NCBI GenBank assembly: GCA_949987705.1
Contig: OX465281.1
Coordinates: forward strand, 100,100,326 to 100,164,325
Origin: Thereva unica
Taxonomy: Eukaryota > Arthropoda > Insecta > Diptera > Therevidae
Direction: 5' to 3'
DNA length: 64,000 nucleotides
Positions 52,637-63,983 of the stretch are shown piece after piece. A program made the translations under genes and the position numbers. A model generated the notes under the pieces. The model was not told the origin of the DNA. It saw nothing but the letters and a program-made list of their open reading frames with translations, and did no database searches. Position 1 is the stretch's first letter, and each line of letters starts with the position of its first letter.

Positions 52637-55600
52637 TGTAACGGCCGCCCCATGGAGCAAGCCTCTAAAGAGCATTAAATTACCCCCACAACCGAACTTC
52701 GGACACAAATGTACTAACTCAAAATCTAAAAGAAAAAAAAAAAAAAAAAAAAAAAAAACAAAAAATTTTCAATTCATAAAATTTCTTTTTATCCTGATCT
52801 GGCAACTCCCTGGCCAAATAAATGTAAGAACACACAATGAAATGCAAAGGAATGCAAGCTAACGGAGTTGCTCTGGGCCGGTGATGTATGGGGGAGAATT
52901 TCTTTTGGTGATGACAGGCAATTTTTGATTTTTTTGGTGAGCGGTCGAGATTTGGTCACGGAGAGGAAGGGATAAAAAACGGTTGATTTTGATTCTGAGA
53001 TGGTCGTTGGGTGAAGAATGAGGAGTAGATAGCTGGATCTCGTGAAGAGAAGTCGCATCCGCGAGTGGACAAAAATTAGTTCTAAAATTTTCTTTTGGAG
53101 TGGAGATTTTTTTTTGGTTGATCTGTAAATCGTGCAGCGAAGAGGGAGATTTTTTTTTTCTCTCCGAGTGGAAGAAGGAAGACGCGGAAAAACCGGGGTT
53201 CCCGGAAAAATAAAGGGTAAAGTGTTGCGGTTGTTGCATGTTAATTACTTTGTTTTAGGATTCATGGAAAAGATATAGCGCCTATTAAAATAATCGGAGA
53301 AAAGGGAAAAGATATGCGTTGGCGGTTTTCCCCCGTGAAAAGCGGATGACTGAAAGGCGAAGGATCACAACAGGGCAAGATTATGAAGCAGCGAAGGGAC
53401 TAGGAAAAGGGAAAAGCAGTGATAAGTATTTTTATAAATTATTTACATATGTCGTGCCATAAATATAAAAGAAAGTAAAATTTTTATTGAAAATAAGACC
53501 TTCCGCGAACATTTTGAATAGTAACCTCCGTAAGGTGACATTTTTTTTTGTTGGAGCGACCGTTAAGGAGACCGTTATAAGTGGACGATCTCATGTGAAG
53601 AGTGCGGTTAGCATGCGTTTTAGGAATATGGAATAACAGGGTTTTTCGGGATTGGATAGGAAAGTTGGATTCGTGAGAGTGAATATAGCTGTTACGGAGT
53701 TTTTTTAAATATTATCCTGTGTTGTAGGATGTCGGAATAGATTAGTTAAGTATAGAGTGATACGTGGCCGATCCCCTTTTGAAAGTGAGTTTAGAAATAG
53801 GGTATAACAGTTTTTTTTTGAATTAAAATATGAAAGTTGGAATTTTTACTGTGAAGATATCTGGTACGGAGTTTTAAAGATTATCCTGAGTTGTAGAATG
53901 TCGGAATACCTTAGTTAAGTACGGAGTTATTTTTGAACTAAAATATGAAAGTTGGAATTTTTACTGTGAAGATATCTGGTACGGAGTTTTAAAGATTATC
54001 CTGAGTTGTAGAATGTCGGAATACCTTAGTTAAGTACGGAGTTATTTTTGAATTAAAATATGAAAGTTGGAATTTTTATTGTGGATATATCTGGTACGGA
54101 GTTTTAAAGATTATCCTGAATTGTAGAATGTCGGAATACCTAAGTTAAGTACGGAGTTATTTTCGAACTAAAATATGAAAGTTGGAATTTTTACTGTGAA
54201 GATATCTGGTACGGAGTTTTAAAGATTATCCTGAGTTGTAGAATGTCGGAATACCTTAGTTAAGTACGGAGTTATTTTTGAATTAAAATATGAAAGTTGG
54301 AATTTTTATTGTGGATATATCTGGTACGGAGTTTTAAAGATTATCCTGAATTGTAGAATGTCGGAATACCTAAGTTAAGTACGGAGTTATTTTCGAACTA
54401 AAATATGAAAGTTGGAATTTTTACTGTGAAGATATCTGGTACGGAGTTTTAAAGATCATCCTGAGTTGGAGAATGTCGGAATACCTTAGTTAAGTACGGA
54501 GTTATTTTCGAACTAAAATATGAAAGTTGGAATTTTTACTGTGAAGATATCTGGTACGGAGTTTTAAAGATTATCCTGAGTTGTAGAATGTCGGAATACC
54601 TTAGTTAAGTACGGAGTTATTTTCGAACTAAAATATGAAAGTTGGAATATTTACTGTGAAGATACCTGGTAAGGAGTTTTAAAGATTATCCTGAGTTGTA
54701 GAATGTCGGAATATATTAGTTAAGTATGGAGTTATAAGTTGCCGACCCCCCCCCTTGAAAAGTGCGTTTAGAAATAGGGAATAACAGGTTTGTTTTGAAT
54801 TACATGTGAAAGCGGGAATTTTTATTGAGAATACACCTGTTTACACCTATACTTAGGTTATTGAACTTCCACCCACTTGGCGTACTTTTTAATACTTCCG
54901 GTTTAAATATACACCCACACAGGGTCCCACCTTACTGCTACCGAACTTGATTCGTGATCCTACGAACATAGACGACATAATACTAACGGACTATAAGGCG
55001 GGGTTACATGATGAGATAATACCCGCTAGGCGGAATGTTACTTCCCACAAGTACCACATAAGATTCTGATAACCTGCCGCAAATTAACAAAAAGAACTCA
55101 CTCTCGACTGACGGTACGATCACGCCAGGAACTTAATCTATCCTGTTCGTCACATTGATTAAAGAGGACTTACCACGATAAAAATGAGGTTTATGTAAGG
55201 CCCAACCCCAGGGTGGCCCTCGGGATTATGGGCGGCCCTAACTGGGGTAAGTGTACTTCACAAGGAAGCCCAAACATGACTGGTGCCCATTGACCACCAT
55301 CCCTCTCTCTCTTCTTGACCCTCCTCTCGTTGGTCTCGGACGGCTTAAGTGACCCCATTATCGCCCCCTTTCTTTCGTTTAATTCTGTTAAATGGCACGA
55401 GTTTTTTTTTACGGTTTAACTGTCACCCCTTCCGCATCTCTGCATCACGAACCCCACCCCATCCGGCGAGCTAGCTTGAGCATCGCAAGTCGTGCCGACT
55501 TCAGATGCAGAGGATGCAAGCTTTTTGCGATACCCTCCCGGCGGTCGAACCGTCCCTGCTACCCCTTCTTCATTCATCCTTTCTCCACCCCTTATTTTTG

Positions 55601-55673
55601 TGACGATGTCTTTCTGGCCTTTAGGGCCCACTCCCTTCTTCGTGCTCCGGCACAATTTATCCCGACAGTTACA
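52637..55673 (+). repeat. 3' LTR of the gypsy element
   Basis: At 3037 bp, it is TGTAACGG...GACAGTTACA like the 5' LTR and probably represents the unrearranged form. It has a 24-base A-run near 52735-52758 that is shorter in the 5' copy. It carries the same eight 115-bp units (anchor at 53858, 53973, 54088, 54203, 54318, 54433, 54548, 54663). The segment 55094-55430 (CTCTCGACTGACGG to TTAACTGTCACC) is unique to this copy. Confidence 0.9.
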
Positions 55674-56017
55674 TTGGTTTATTTTCGATTATTATTGAAA
55701 TTGTTGTTGTTGTTGAAATTGGATTTTGCATTTAAATAATGACACTCTATCATAAAAGAATGAGCAAGTTCATTCTTTTATGATGACTTGCCATAACTTT
55801 TCATAATTTCTCATTATCGTTTACACGGTGATAATTTGTTTCATTATTTCTAAGCTTTTTTAAGCTTTTTATGACAATAATTTTTGCCATTTTTCATGAC
55901 AGAAATAATGACACAAATTATGATCGTGTAAACGATTATGACAATTAATGACCAAAAAAATGACAAGCGTGTCATTCGTGTAAATTCACCATAAGTGTAC
56001 ATATAAGCTTCAAGATC

Positions 56018-58655
56018 ATGGAACCTTTAATTACACAACAAAAGGTTCAGTGGGAGTTAATACAAGGGTGTATTAACAATACTAAAAAACAAGCACTCGA
56101 CAAACGAACAAAAGCATTTTATGAGAGGAGACTTGAGCAGTTCGAAAACCTATGGGCTGAATTCCAGCAACGACACAAGCAAATCCTGGTTCTTCAACAT
56201 TCAACGGAAAAGTTTGATAAAACTAAATGTGAGTATTTCGTGAATGATGTCTTTGATAAAGTCGAAGATTACTTTATGACAAATGTCGCGACGTTGGAAG
56301 CAGCCATTGAGAAGTCAACCCCGTCAACTTCTCCCATCAATCAATTGCCCAACAATTCACAGCACGTTCCTCGCGAGAATAATAACACTACGTCATTAAA
56401 AATGCCGAAGTTAACGATAGAGAAGTTCAACGGAGATTACACAAAGTGGACTACCTTCCATGATCTGTTTAAAACAATGGTTCATGAAAATAAAAGTTAT
56501 GCACCTGTTCAAAAGTTGCAATATTTAAAACTTTTATTAGAAGGGGAACCAGAACCGTTAACGCGCCATCTACAAATAACTGAGGATAACTATCAACCTA
56601 CTTGGGATCTTCTCAAAGAACGTTATGATAATAAAAGGGTGTTGGTGTGGTTTCAATTGGAAACATTATTTAATCAGCCTGCTAGCATATATGAGACAGC
56701 GTCAAATATCAAGACGTTGTTAGACACCACTACAGAGTGTTTGCAAGCATTGACCAACTTAGGAATTGAGGTAAGAAATTGGGACCCAGTTATAGTGTAT
56801 TTAGTTGTAAAGCGGCTTCCTTCTTCTACCCATCAACTCTGGGAACAATCAACTGGAGGACAAGGCGAATTACCAAATTGGAAGACGTTGCAGGAGTTCC
56901 TGAAGACTCGATTTAGGACACTGGAGGCTATTTCTTCAAAGAAACAAACCTTCACAAATCAAGGTCCAAGATTCAACACGAGAACCTATGCCAAAAATTT
57001 CCACATCACCAACCCGCAATCATGTTCTTTGTGCGCTCAAGCACATAGCATTAGACAGTGCTCCAAGTTTTTATCATATGCCACACCCAGGAGGATGGAA
57101 ATAGCAAGGACTAAGTCTTTACGTATCAACTGTCTTGGCCAGGAACACAGATCTACGAATTGCCTCAGTCCGCAAAGATGTCGACAATGCCACCAACGGC
57201 ATCACACCTTACTGCATAACGAGAAGATAGCTGACACGAGAGCACATCAATCCAATAGCGCAAAGGAGCAACTGATCGATTCAAGTCACGCTAGCGTCAA
57301 TGTGGCAACAGGTCCAACAGCGGATGCATCATCCTCGGCAAGCGAGCAACCTACAAATTGCACCAGCCCAGTAAATTATGGTTCGTATGTTGTGAGTGAG
57401 GTCAAATCAAACCAGGTATTATTGGCTACTGCTTTGGTGAGAGTCGTATCACCAAGTGGGAGAGAACAGGTGGTTCGTGCCCTGATCGATCAAGGCTCAC
57501 AAGCATCCTTCATCACGGAGACCATCATGCAAGACCTAAAACTAAAGGGACAACCAGTTAACGCGAGGATCCGTGGAATAGAAAATAAATATCTTAGCTG
57601 TCCGAGACTTAGAACGAGCTTCAGCATCAAACCTCTAAGAAGTAGTAATTATAGCATTGAAGTGACTGGACTGGTACTTCAAAATCTGACCGACATTGTG
57701 CCAACGCATTCCATCGCCCATCAAACTTGGGAACATATAAAACATCTTGAACTAGCAGACCCCCAATACTATCGACTAGGTAAGGCGGACTTGTTGTTAG
57801 GAGCAGAAGTTTATGGTAAAATCATAAGGAGCAGATTGATAGAGAGTATAAATGGAAGCCCTATAGCTCAACATACTGCACTGGGATGGATTCTTTCCGG
57901 AGAAGTCAATGACCAAGAGCAAGATTCAGTGCAAGTACAAAACTTCAACGTGCGTATTGAATTGGATGATCAGTTGAAGCGCTTTTGGGAAATCGAAGAG
58001 GTACCAGACAAGGCACTAAACACAGAAGAGGAAATCGAAAGCGAACAAATATTTCAAAGGACTACGCAGCGAACTTCAGAAGGACGATATGAAGTTCGAT
58101 TGCCACTTAAACCAGCAACCGAAGAGCTTCATTTAGGTAAATTTAGAAACATCGCAGTCGCACGGCTTCATCAAATGGAAAGACGGTTCGCCAAGGATCC
58201 AAGGTTACATGAAGATTATTCTGCATGCCTTAATGAATATCTAACGTTGGGACACATGGAGAAAGTAACACCAACCGAAGAAGAACACCGTCAATTGCTG
58301 AATGGAACAACCGCCTACACTTGCAGTTACCTGCCACACCATGGAGTTTTCAAGGAAACAAGTACTACAACCAAATTAAGAGTTGTGTTCGATGCATCAA
58401 GGTCAACTGAGAGTGGTACATCTCTCAATGATATAATGCTCAAGGGAGCCGTGATACAGGATGAATTAACCGCGTTATTAATCCGTTGGCGGAAACATCG
58501 AGTTGCCTTTAATGCAGACCTGGAGAAAATGTATCGGCAAGTCCAAGTCAGACCAGGTGATGCGGAATACCAGCGGATTGTTTGGAGGACCGCCCCTCAG
58601 CAGCCAATCGAGGATTACCGATTAAGGACAGTGACATTTGGGACCAAGAGCGCAA
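56018..58655 (+). pseudogene. BEL/Pao gag-pol, truncated in RT
   Basis: A single open frame starts at ATG 56018 (MEPLITQQKVQWELIQGC). Gag covers ~1-420, with the helical LPKLTIEKFNGDYTKW-like block (KMPKLTIEKFNGD, about 128) and two Cys/His boxes (CSLCAQAHSIRQC at about 336; CLGQEHRSTNC plus CRQCHQRHH at about 368-395). The protease is VVRALIDQGSQASFI (about 489); an Asp-Gln-Gly-Ser active site is typical of BEL. RT begins with SYLPHHGVFKETSTTTKLRV, VVFDASRS, SLNDIMLKGAVIQD and ADLEKMYRQV (about 770-850). It ends at TVTFGTKSA, where BEL RT should continue with the YVDD-containing half. The last residues to 58684 are from the errantivirus side. No stops before the break. Confidence 0.85.
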
Positions 58656-59054
58656 GAAATGTGATTAATTATTTTTGGGGATGAAAAAAAAATTGTTTTG
58701 TTAAATAAAAAATAAAAACACTAAAATTTCTTTTGAAATTTATAAATCTATTTATTGAAATAAACAATTAAGAATTTTAGGACTTTTACAAAATTAATTA
58801 CGAAGCGAGTATAGATTTCGACGGTTGTTCCGAAACTGACTTAAATATATTTTTATCTTCTCGTTGGTGCCTTTGTTGCACTTAAATTTGCTGACTTCGA
58901 TTTTTCTTAAGCGAATCCAATCTGGAGGATGTTGTGTCTACGACGATGCCGCTTTTATTTTCTGGAACGTCGCCGGGTATTTTATTTGTGCCAGTTGATG
59001 GGAAAATCATTGTTCCCATGTAATGTGACCCCTTCCGGTGGCCTGGACGTAACT
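58655..59054 (-). repeat. 3' LTR of the errantivirus-like element
   Basis: On the minus strand a purine tract (AAAGGAGGGAG, just above 59054) is followed by AGTTACGTCC, the AGTTA start common to gypsy/errantivirus LTRs. A polyadenylation signal (AATAAA, minus) lies at 58756-58751. The left boundary is placed where BEL homology ends, near GAGCGC; it cannot be checked because the other LTR is outside the window. Confidence 0.6.
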
Positions 59055-60482
59055 TCTCCCTCCTTTAGAGGAAAATTCCCCTGAATTGTATATGTCCTTT
59101 TTATCTTCATAATCTTCATATATAAAAAAATAGTTAGTGCTTTAAAAATGATTAATATTACAAATCCTATCCCTAGATTAAAGTACAGGTGGCTTTTCCT
59201 TTGAAATTTTAATTCCTTTATGTGCTCAATGTTTTCAAACTGTCTTATCACTAAATCGTCAAATGAGAGTTTACTGTTAGTCATAGATAATTTAACATCA
59301 CTTGGCATTACAAATCTTTGTTCAAATTTTTCTTTTCTATTTTTAAATGTTTTATTATTAAGGTAAATTTCGCAATCATTAAATGTTATTAAATAATTTC
59401 CATCTAATATTAAATTTCTCTCATCGCAACTACTATTAAAGTTAAAACCTACAAAATTTTTTAATAATAACAAGCCCATTTCTATTTCAACCAATTGAGC
59501 TTTCATACTTTTTGTTTTAATACATTTATTTGTTTGGATACAAGAGCTGAATTCTTTTAGATTTTTATAATCTGAATCCTGGTTGTATTTATATGAAGTA
59601 TCATTTATTTTTATTATTTTTTGATCTTCTATCAATAGTTCCTCTAAATCTTGATTTGGAATAGGGGTAATTAAATATAGTCTGGTTTTAAATGTTTCTC
59701 TTGGTATCTTAATAGCAAAAATAATTTTATTTTTCTCATACATAAAGGTTCCTAATTTGATATTTTGAAGTTTTAATAAATCTATATCATATTTGCTTAT
59801 CTCGTCGCTAGTTAACACATTGTTTCCCATTATCCCTAACCTACTTGAAGCTATATTGTTTTGGATATGCTCTAAGTTATCTTTTACTATTTTTATTTTA
59901 AAAAGTCCTTCTAAGTACATTATTTTGGATATAAGTTTTTCATTACCTTGGTTTATTTCGTTAAGTCGAGTTGCTATCTTTGCCCTATCGTTCTCAATTA
60001 TGTTTTTTATTGTTAGAAATGTTTTATTAAAGTGGTCGTTGATGTATGTATATCTGCCTGTTGTTTTGTTCTATAATATTATGGCTGTTTTCGTCAATTA
60101 CCTTCAAATGTTCTTCAATGTTTTGCCGATCGTCGTCGTCCATTGTGCCATATAGCCATTTACTTGCTGTACCAATGATATTAATAAGTCCTCTTTTGCT
60201 TTTGTGTGGGATTAATGTCCGTAACATATGTTTCATTGATTCCAGTTCTGCAATCAGTATTTCTTTATTTTCTTCTATTACGAGCCCTGATATGTTGTCT
60301 TCTAAAGTTGAGATGATGTTTTTAATTTCTTCGAGGTCTATTATATGTAGAATTATGTCATAATTTTTTACGATCTGCACTTCTCCTAATTTAATTTCAG
60401 CAAATCCGTTGTTAGTTATGATTTTCTCGATCGTCAAAGTTGCTTCTGTCACCTTCATTAACATCAGTATCAAAATGATCAA
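58982..60482 (-). pseudogene. errantivirus env-like gene, broken
   Basis: Two frames (60482-60027 and 59920-58982) together cover a fusion-protein-type envelope gene. The first has a hydrophobic start (residues 1-15), a basic furin-like cleavage motif KSKR at residues 94-97, and a hydrophobic Gly-rich stretch directly after it, as in baculovirus F-like Env proteins. The second has paired Cys residues and a C-terminal membrane segment (FNLGIGFVILIIFKALTIF, about residue 245), then a basic cytoplasmic tail. The gene is interrupted by a frame loss between about 60027 and 59920. It overlaps the end of pol by ~70 bases and its last codons run into the 3' LTR, as in other errantiviruses. In this family the protein would mediate membrane fusion. 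This copy is defective. Confidence 0.8.
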
Positions 60483-61530
60483 TATTGACTTGACCTGAAA
60501 ATTTATTTGGTCGTTTAATATTTATTGGGTGAATATTATCGTATTTAAGTTTTCTATATCTAGGTTCATTCTTATGTCTAAGACACTTGTAATTTTTTAC
60601 GTAGCCCTCATTACCTACTGGTGTAAAGTTTTCTCTCTTGATATTCGCTCTATTTATCTTGAATAACTTAGTTTTGTTTATTAGCTCTGTTATCTTTGCT
60701 TTATCGGCCTTATCCTCAATGACATCAATTGGCCTTGCTCTAATTGTGGAATGTATTGATTTGTTGTACCATTCTGTGCATTTAAATACTCTCTCCTGAA
60801 TTGAAAGATTTGAATTTTCAGCTTCCAATGTTCTTAGTCTTTCGCTAAGTGTATTATGAAACCTTTCGATGTCCGAGTTTCCGGTGTGGCTGTTCGGCTT
60901 CGTGAAATGAATTTCTATATTTTCTGTTCTGAAAAAGTCCTTTATATTAACAGAGCTAAATTCATTATCCATTGTTATGTGTTTGGGTTTCCCTTTTATT
61001 GAAAAATATAATCTTATTTTTTCTATAATAGTTAAACTGTGTCTATTCTCTAGAAACAATGCCACGGCATGTTTTGAAAATTTATCAATAAATGTAATAA
61101 AACTATGTTTTTTGTTTACGTATGTGTCTATATGTATTCTTTCGTTTATATCGGAGGGTGTTATAGTTAAATTAAATTTTGGCTTTATTGGGTTCCTATC
61201 ATATTTTGCTCTATTACAGGTATCGCAATTGTTTATATATTTTTGTATTAATTCTTTCAAGTTTTTAAAGTATATCAATCGTTTTAGTCCTGCGTAATTT
61301 TCATTAATGCCGGCATGCCCTGTCTCGTACTTATGATATTTCGCTATCTGTTTAAAGGTCTCTTCCTCATTTTTCATTTCCTTTGCATGATATTGACATT
61401 TGTAAAACTTTAGGGTTGTGTCGAATAGCTCTATTAATTTTAATTGCACCAAATTATATTTATGTTCACTTAATTCTGAAAAGATACCTATTCTTCCTTT
61501 TTGTAGAAATCTACGAAAAATATTAGTCAT
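60412..61530 (-). pseudogene. errantivirus integrase
   Basis: An open frame of 372 codons with the HHCC finger (HKYETGHAGI to CDTCNRAK, about residues 70-110) and a D,D,E core. The catalytic residues lie in RIHIDTYVNK (D), HITMDNEFSS (D) and SDIERFHNTLSE (E). The C-terminus is basic and Asn-rich. It is separated from the RT/RNase H frame by a slip near 61525, so it is no longer joined to pol. The end overlaps the env frame. Confidence 0.85.
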
Positions 61531-63560
61531 ATTGCCATTTTCTATGTCGTACGTAAATTTTTCTTCTATTGTTAGTCGTTTCTATGTCTTGGGTTTTGCT
61601 GTCTGTTAAAATAATTTGTGTTCGAAACCTATTAACTATTGTATCTGAAAGTATTGGGATATGATTATTTTGTTCTTCCTGTTGCGAGTGGACTGTATTG
61701 ATCATACTTATATTATCTGGTACTACACTTTTCTCATTTTGCGGATGAATTTCTTGGGGTTCCGTAGAGAGATGAATACTTTCTCCTTCCTTTGGTGTAA
61801 ACGTTTCGGTGTGATAAATTTCGCCGTTCTCTATATTTAGTCTACTCATGAAATCTGCGGCTTTGTTGTCCTTCCCTTTGATATAGTCAATGTCGAAGTT
61901 GTACTCTCCCAGCTTTAGTAACCATCTTTGAAGTCTCGGATTGATATCTTTTCCATTGTGTTTCGCTTGTAACCACTTAAGAGGTTGGTGGTCAGTCATC
62001 AGGTCAAACCGTCTGCCATAAACATAAGGTCGGAAGTAGTTCACTGCCCAGACAATTGCAAGCAGCTCCTTTTCAGTTGTTGAGTAATTACGTTCGTGGT
62101 CGTTCAATGTTCTGCTCGCAAAACAAATAGGGTGTCCTTCCTGACTTAAAATTGCTCCTAAAGCGAAGTCACTGGCATCTGTAATCAATTTAAATTTCTT
62201 TCCAAAATCGGGATATTTTAAGACTGGTGGATTTATAAGGATTCTTTTAAGTTTTTCAAATGTATCTATATAATTTGGATCGTTAGTGTTGATTTTAACA
62301 TTCTTTTTCAAATATTTTGTCATACCGTAAGCTATTTTAGCATAGTCCTTTACAAATTTTCGGTAGTATCCGGTGATGCCCAGAAAAGATTTAATCTGTT
62401 TCGTGGTTTGAGGTAATTTAATTTTTTGTATGCTTCCAATTTTGTTAGGGTTTGGCTTAATCCCATTTGTTGTAAGTATGTGCCCTAAGTACTCCGTTTC
62501 TTTTGCAAGGAATTTGCACTTGTCGACCTGGATTTTCAAATTGTGTTCTCTAAGTTTATTGAATACTTTTTGAATACTTTCTATATGTTCCTGAATTGTT
62601 GTACTAAATATGAGTATATCGTCGAGATATACATACAACGCATATTTGGTTTATATACTCTCTTAAAACGGAATTGATGAGTCTCTGAAATATTGCAGGG
62701 GCATTTTTAAGCCCGAAAGGCATCCTCACGAATTCGTAGTGTCCCAAGGGTGTCGAGAATGCAGTCTTCTTTCTATCTTCCTCCTTGATTAGCACCTGAT
62801 GGAATCCTTTTGCGAGATCTAGCGTCGTGAAGTACTGTGCTCTTCCTAGTTTTTCTAGGATGCTCTCTATATTTGGTATAGGAAATTTATCATCTTCTGT
62901 AATTTCATTTAACTTCCTGTAATCTATTACAATTCTCCATTTATTTTCTCCTGAGTTATCTGATTTTTTAGGTACTATCCACAGTGGCGAATTGTAGGGG
63001 GAATTGCTTTCTTTGATTATACCCTGTTCTAGCATATCGTTCATTTGTCTGGTTATTTCCTCTTCGTGTATTTTGGGGTACCGATATATTTTTGAGTAAA
63101 CAGGCCTATTCGTTTTAGTAATAATTTCGTGTTGGATCTCATGTGTATGAGTTATCACTTTGATCTATAGGCTGTGCTTCCAAAGTAAATATCTCGTGAT
63201 ATTGGTAAGGGCATGAGTTAAGAAACCTTGTTCTTTCCCCATTGACTTCCAAACAATCTTCTTTTAAATTTATAATAGCTTGCAGGGGTTTCAGTACATT
63301 ATGACCAATCAATCCATCGAAATCTTTATCTTTAAAACTAGTTAATTTCCAACTCATCCATTTCTTTTCATTGAACTCTTCAGGTAATTCTGTAATAATC
63401 TCCTGGTCCACGATAGTATTCCCGTCTAATGTTTTAAGTAGTATTTTCTGATCTAGTCTAAGTCTTTTATATTGTTTTAATTTTGTTTCATCTAATACCG
63501 TCGTCGTTGAACCTGAATCGATTAAACATTTTAATTTATTTGTACCAATAGTTAATTCTA
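61523..63560 (-). pseudogene. errantivirus protease, RT and RNase H
   Basis: Protease: LIDSGSTTTVLDE near 63520, in an open frame that overlaps gag in -1 phase. [50 protein letters not shown] and [14 protein letters not shown] (63158-62640), then after a slip at about 62635 [25 protein letters not shown] and GITGYYRKFVKDYA. RNase H: LITDASDFALGAILSQ, STTEKELLAIVWAVNYF, TDHQPLKWL and KAADFMSRL (about 62200-61840). Frame losses near 63150 and 62635 inactivate it. A spacer rich in Glu/Gln follows RNase H. Confidence 0.87.
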
Positions 63561-63983
63561 CTATCGGTAAATCTGTCCTGTCGGAGGTAATTGAAAATTT
63601 ACTTGTTCGCAGGTATAATTTGCGTCTTGAATATGGTCAACGACCATTGCTTCCGGTTCGTTTTGTTGCCTAAATTGATTTGAATTCCTAAATTGACCCG
63701 AGTTTCTAAAATTGCCTGAATTTCTAAATCGTGGAATAAAATTTTGATTTTGCGGAGTTAAATTTTGTTTTTGTTTTGCAAAGTATTCATTCTGTCTTGT
63801 TTGCCCATAGTTATTTGAATTAGAGTTTTGATAATACTGGTTGTACCTACCTATATTTGTTTCACTATTTCGATTAAAATTCCTATAATCCCTGTCTTTA
63901 GGATATACTCTTTGTGTATGAGAATTTTGCCTGCTTTTAAAAGTTTTATCATTTTTGAAATTACCACTTCTATATCTAATCAA
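63561..63983 (-). pseudogene. gag: errantivirus gag, C-terminal part
   Basis: The frame is very rich in Asn, Gln, Arg and Phe (NSGNFRNSGQFRNSNQFRQQ), typical of errantivirus nucleocapsid regions that lack a zinc knuckle. It ends at a stop at 63561 overlapped by the pol frame. The N-terminal capsid part is beyond the window. I cannot say whether it is intact. Confidence 0.6.

Larger units (their letters stand above)
42324..55673 (+). mobile_element. complete Ty3/gypsy element, 13.35 kb
   Basis: The order is 5' LTR (42324-45174), tRNA-Lys primer site, long leader, gag, pol in -1 frame, a 1.7-kb 3' region and 3' LTR (52637-55673). TTGG is duplicated at 42320-42323 and 55674-55677. gag and pol are open. 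LTRs are nearly identical except for poly-A length and the rearranged 5' LTR end, so insertion is recent. There is no env. Long LTRs and a Lys primer recall Osvaldo/Ulysses-type elements; that lineage call is from memory. Confidence 0.9.
40801..55991. mobile_element. MITE (TTACACGAATGACA ends) opened by later insertions
   Basis: The left end TGCGGCGGTTACACGAATGA and the complement of the right end TGGTGAATTTACACGAATGA are related TIRs, with TAA on both sides (40798-40800, 55992-55994). The inner parts, rich in ATGACA / TGTCAT, are also inverted (40801-41520 against 55735-55991). Without its inserts it would be only ~1.3 kb. It directly abuts the GGGCC MITE and shares its right TAA. Confidence 0.7.
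39456..58655 (+). mobile_element. BEL/Pao element, nested and 3' truncated
   Basis: LTR and leader on the left (39456-40384) and gag-pol on the right (56018-58655) are parts of one element, separated by 15.6 kb of later insertions whose flanks are TAA. The 3' half of pol and the 3' LTR are missing where the errantivirus starts. The link between the two halves is inferred from orientation, spacing and the matched TAA duplications. Confidence 0.6.
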
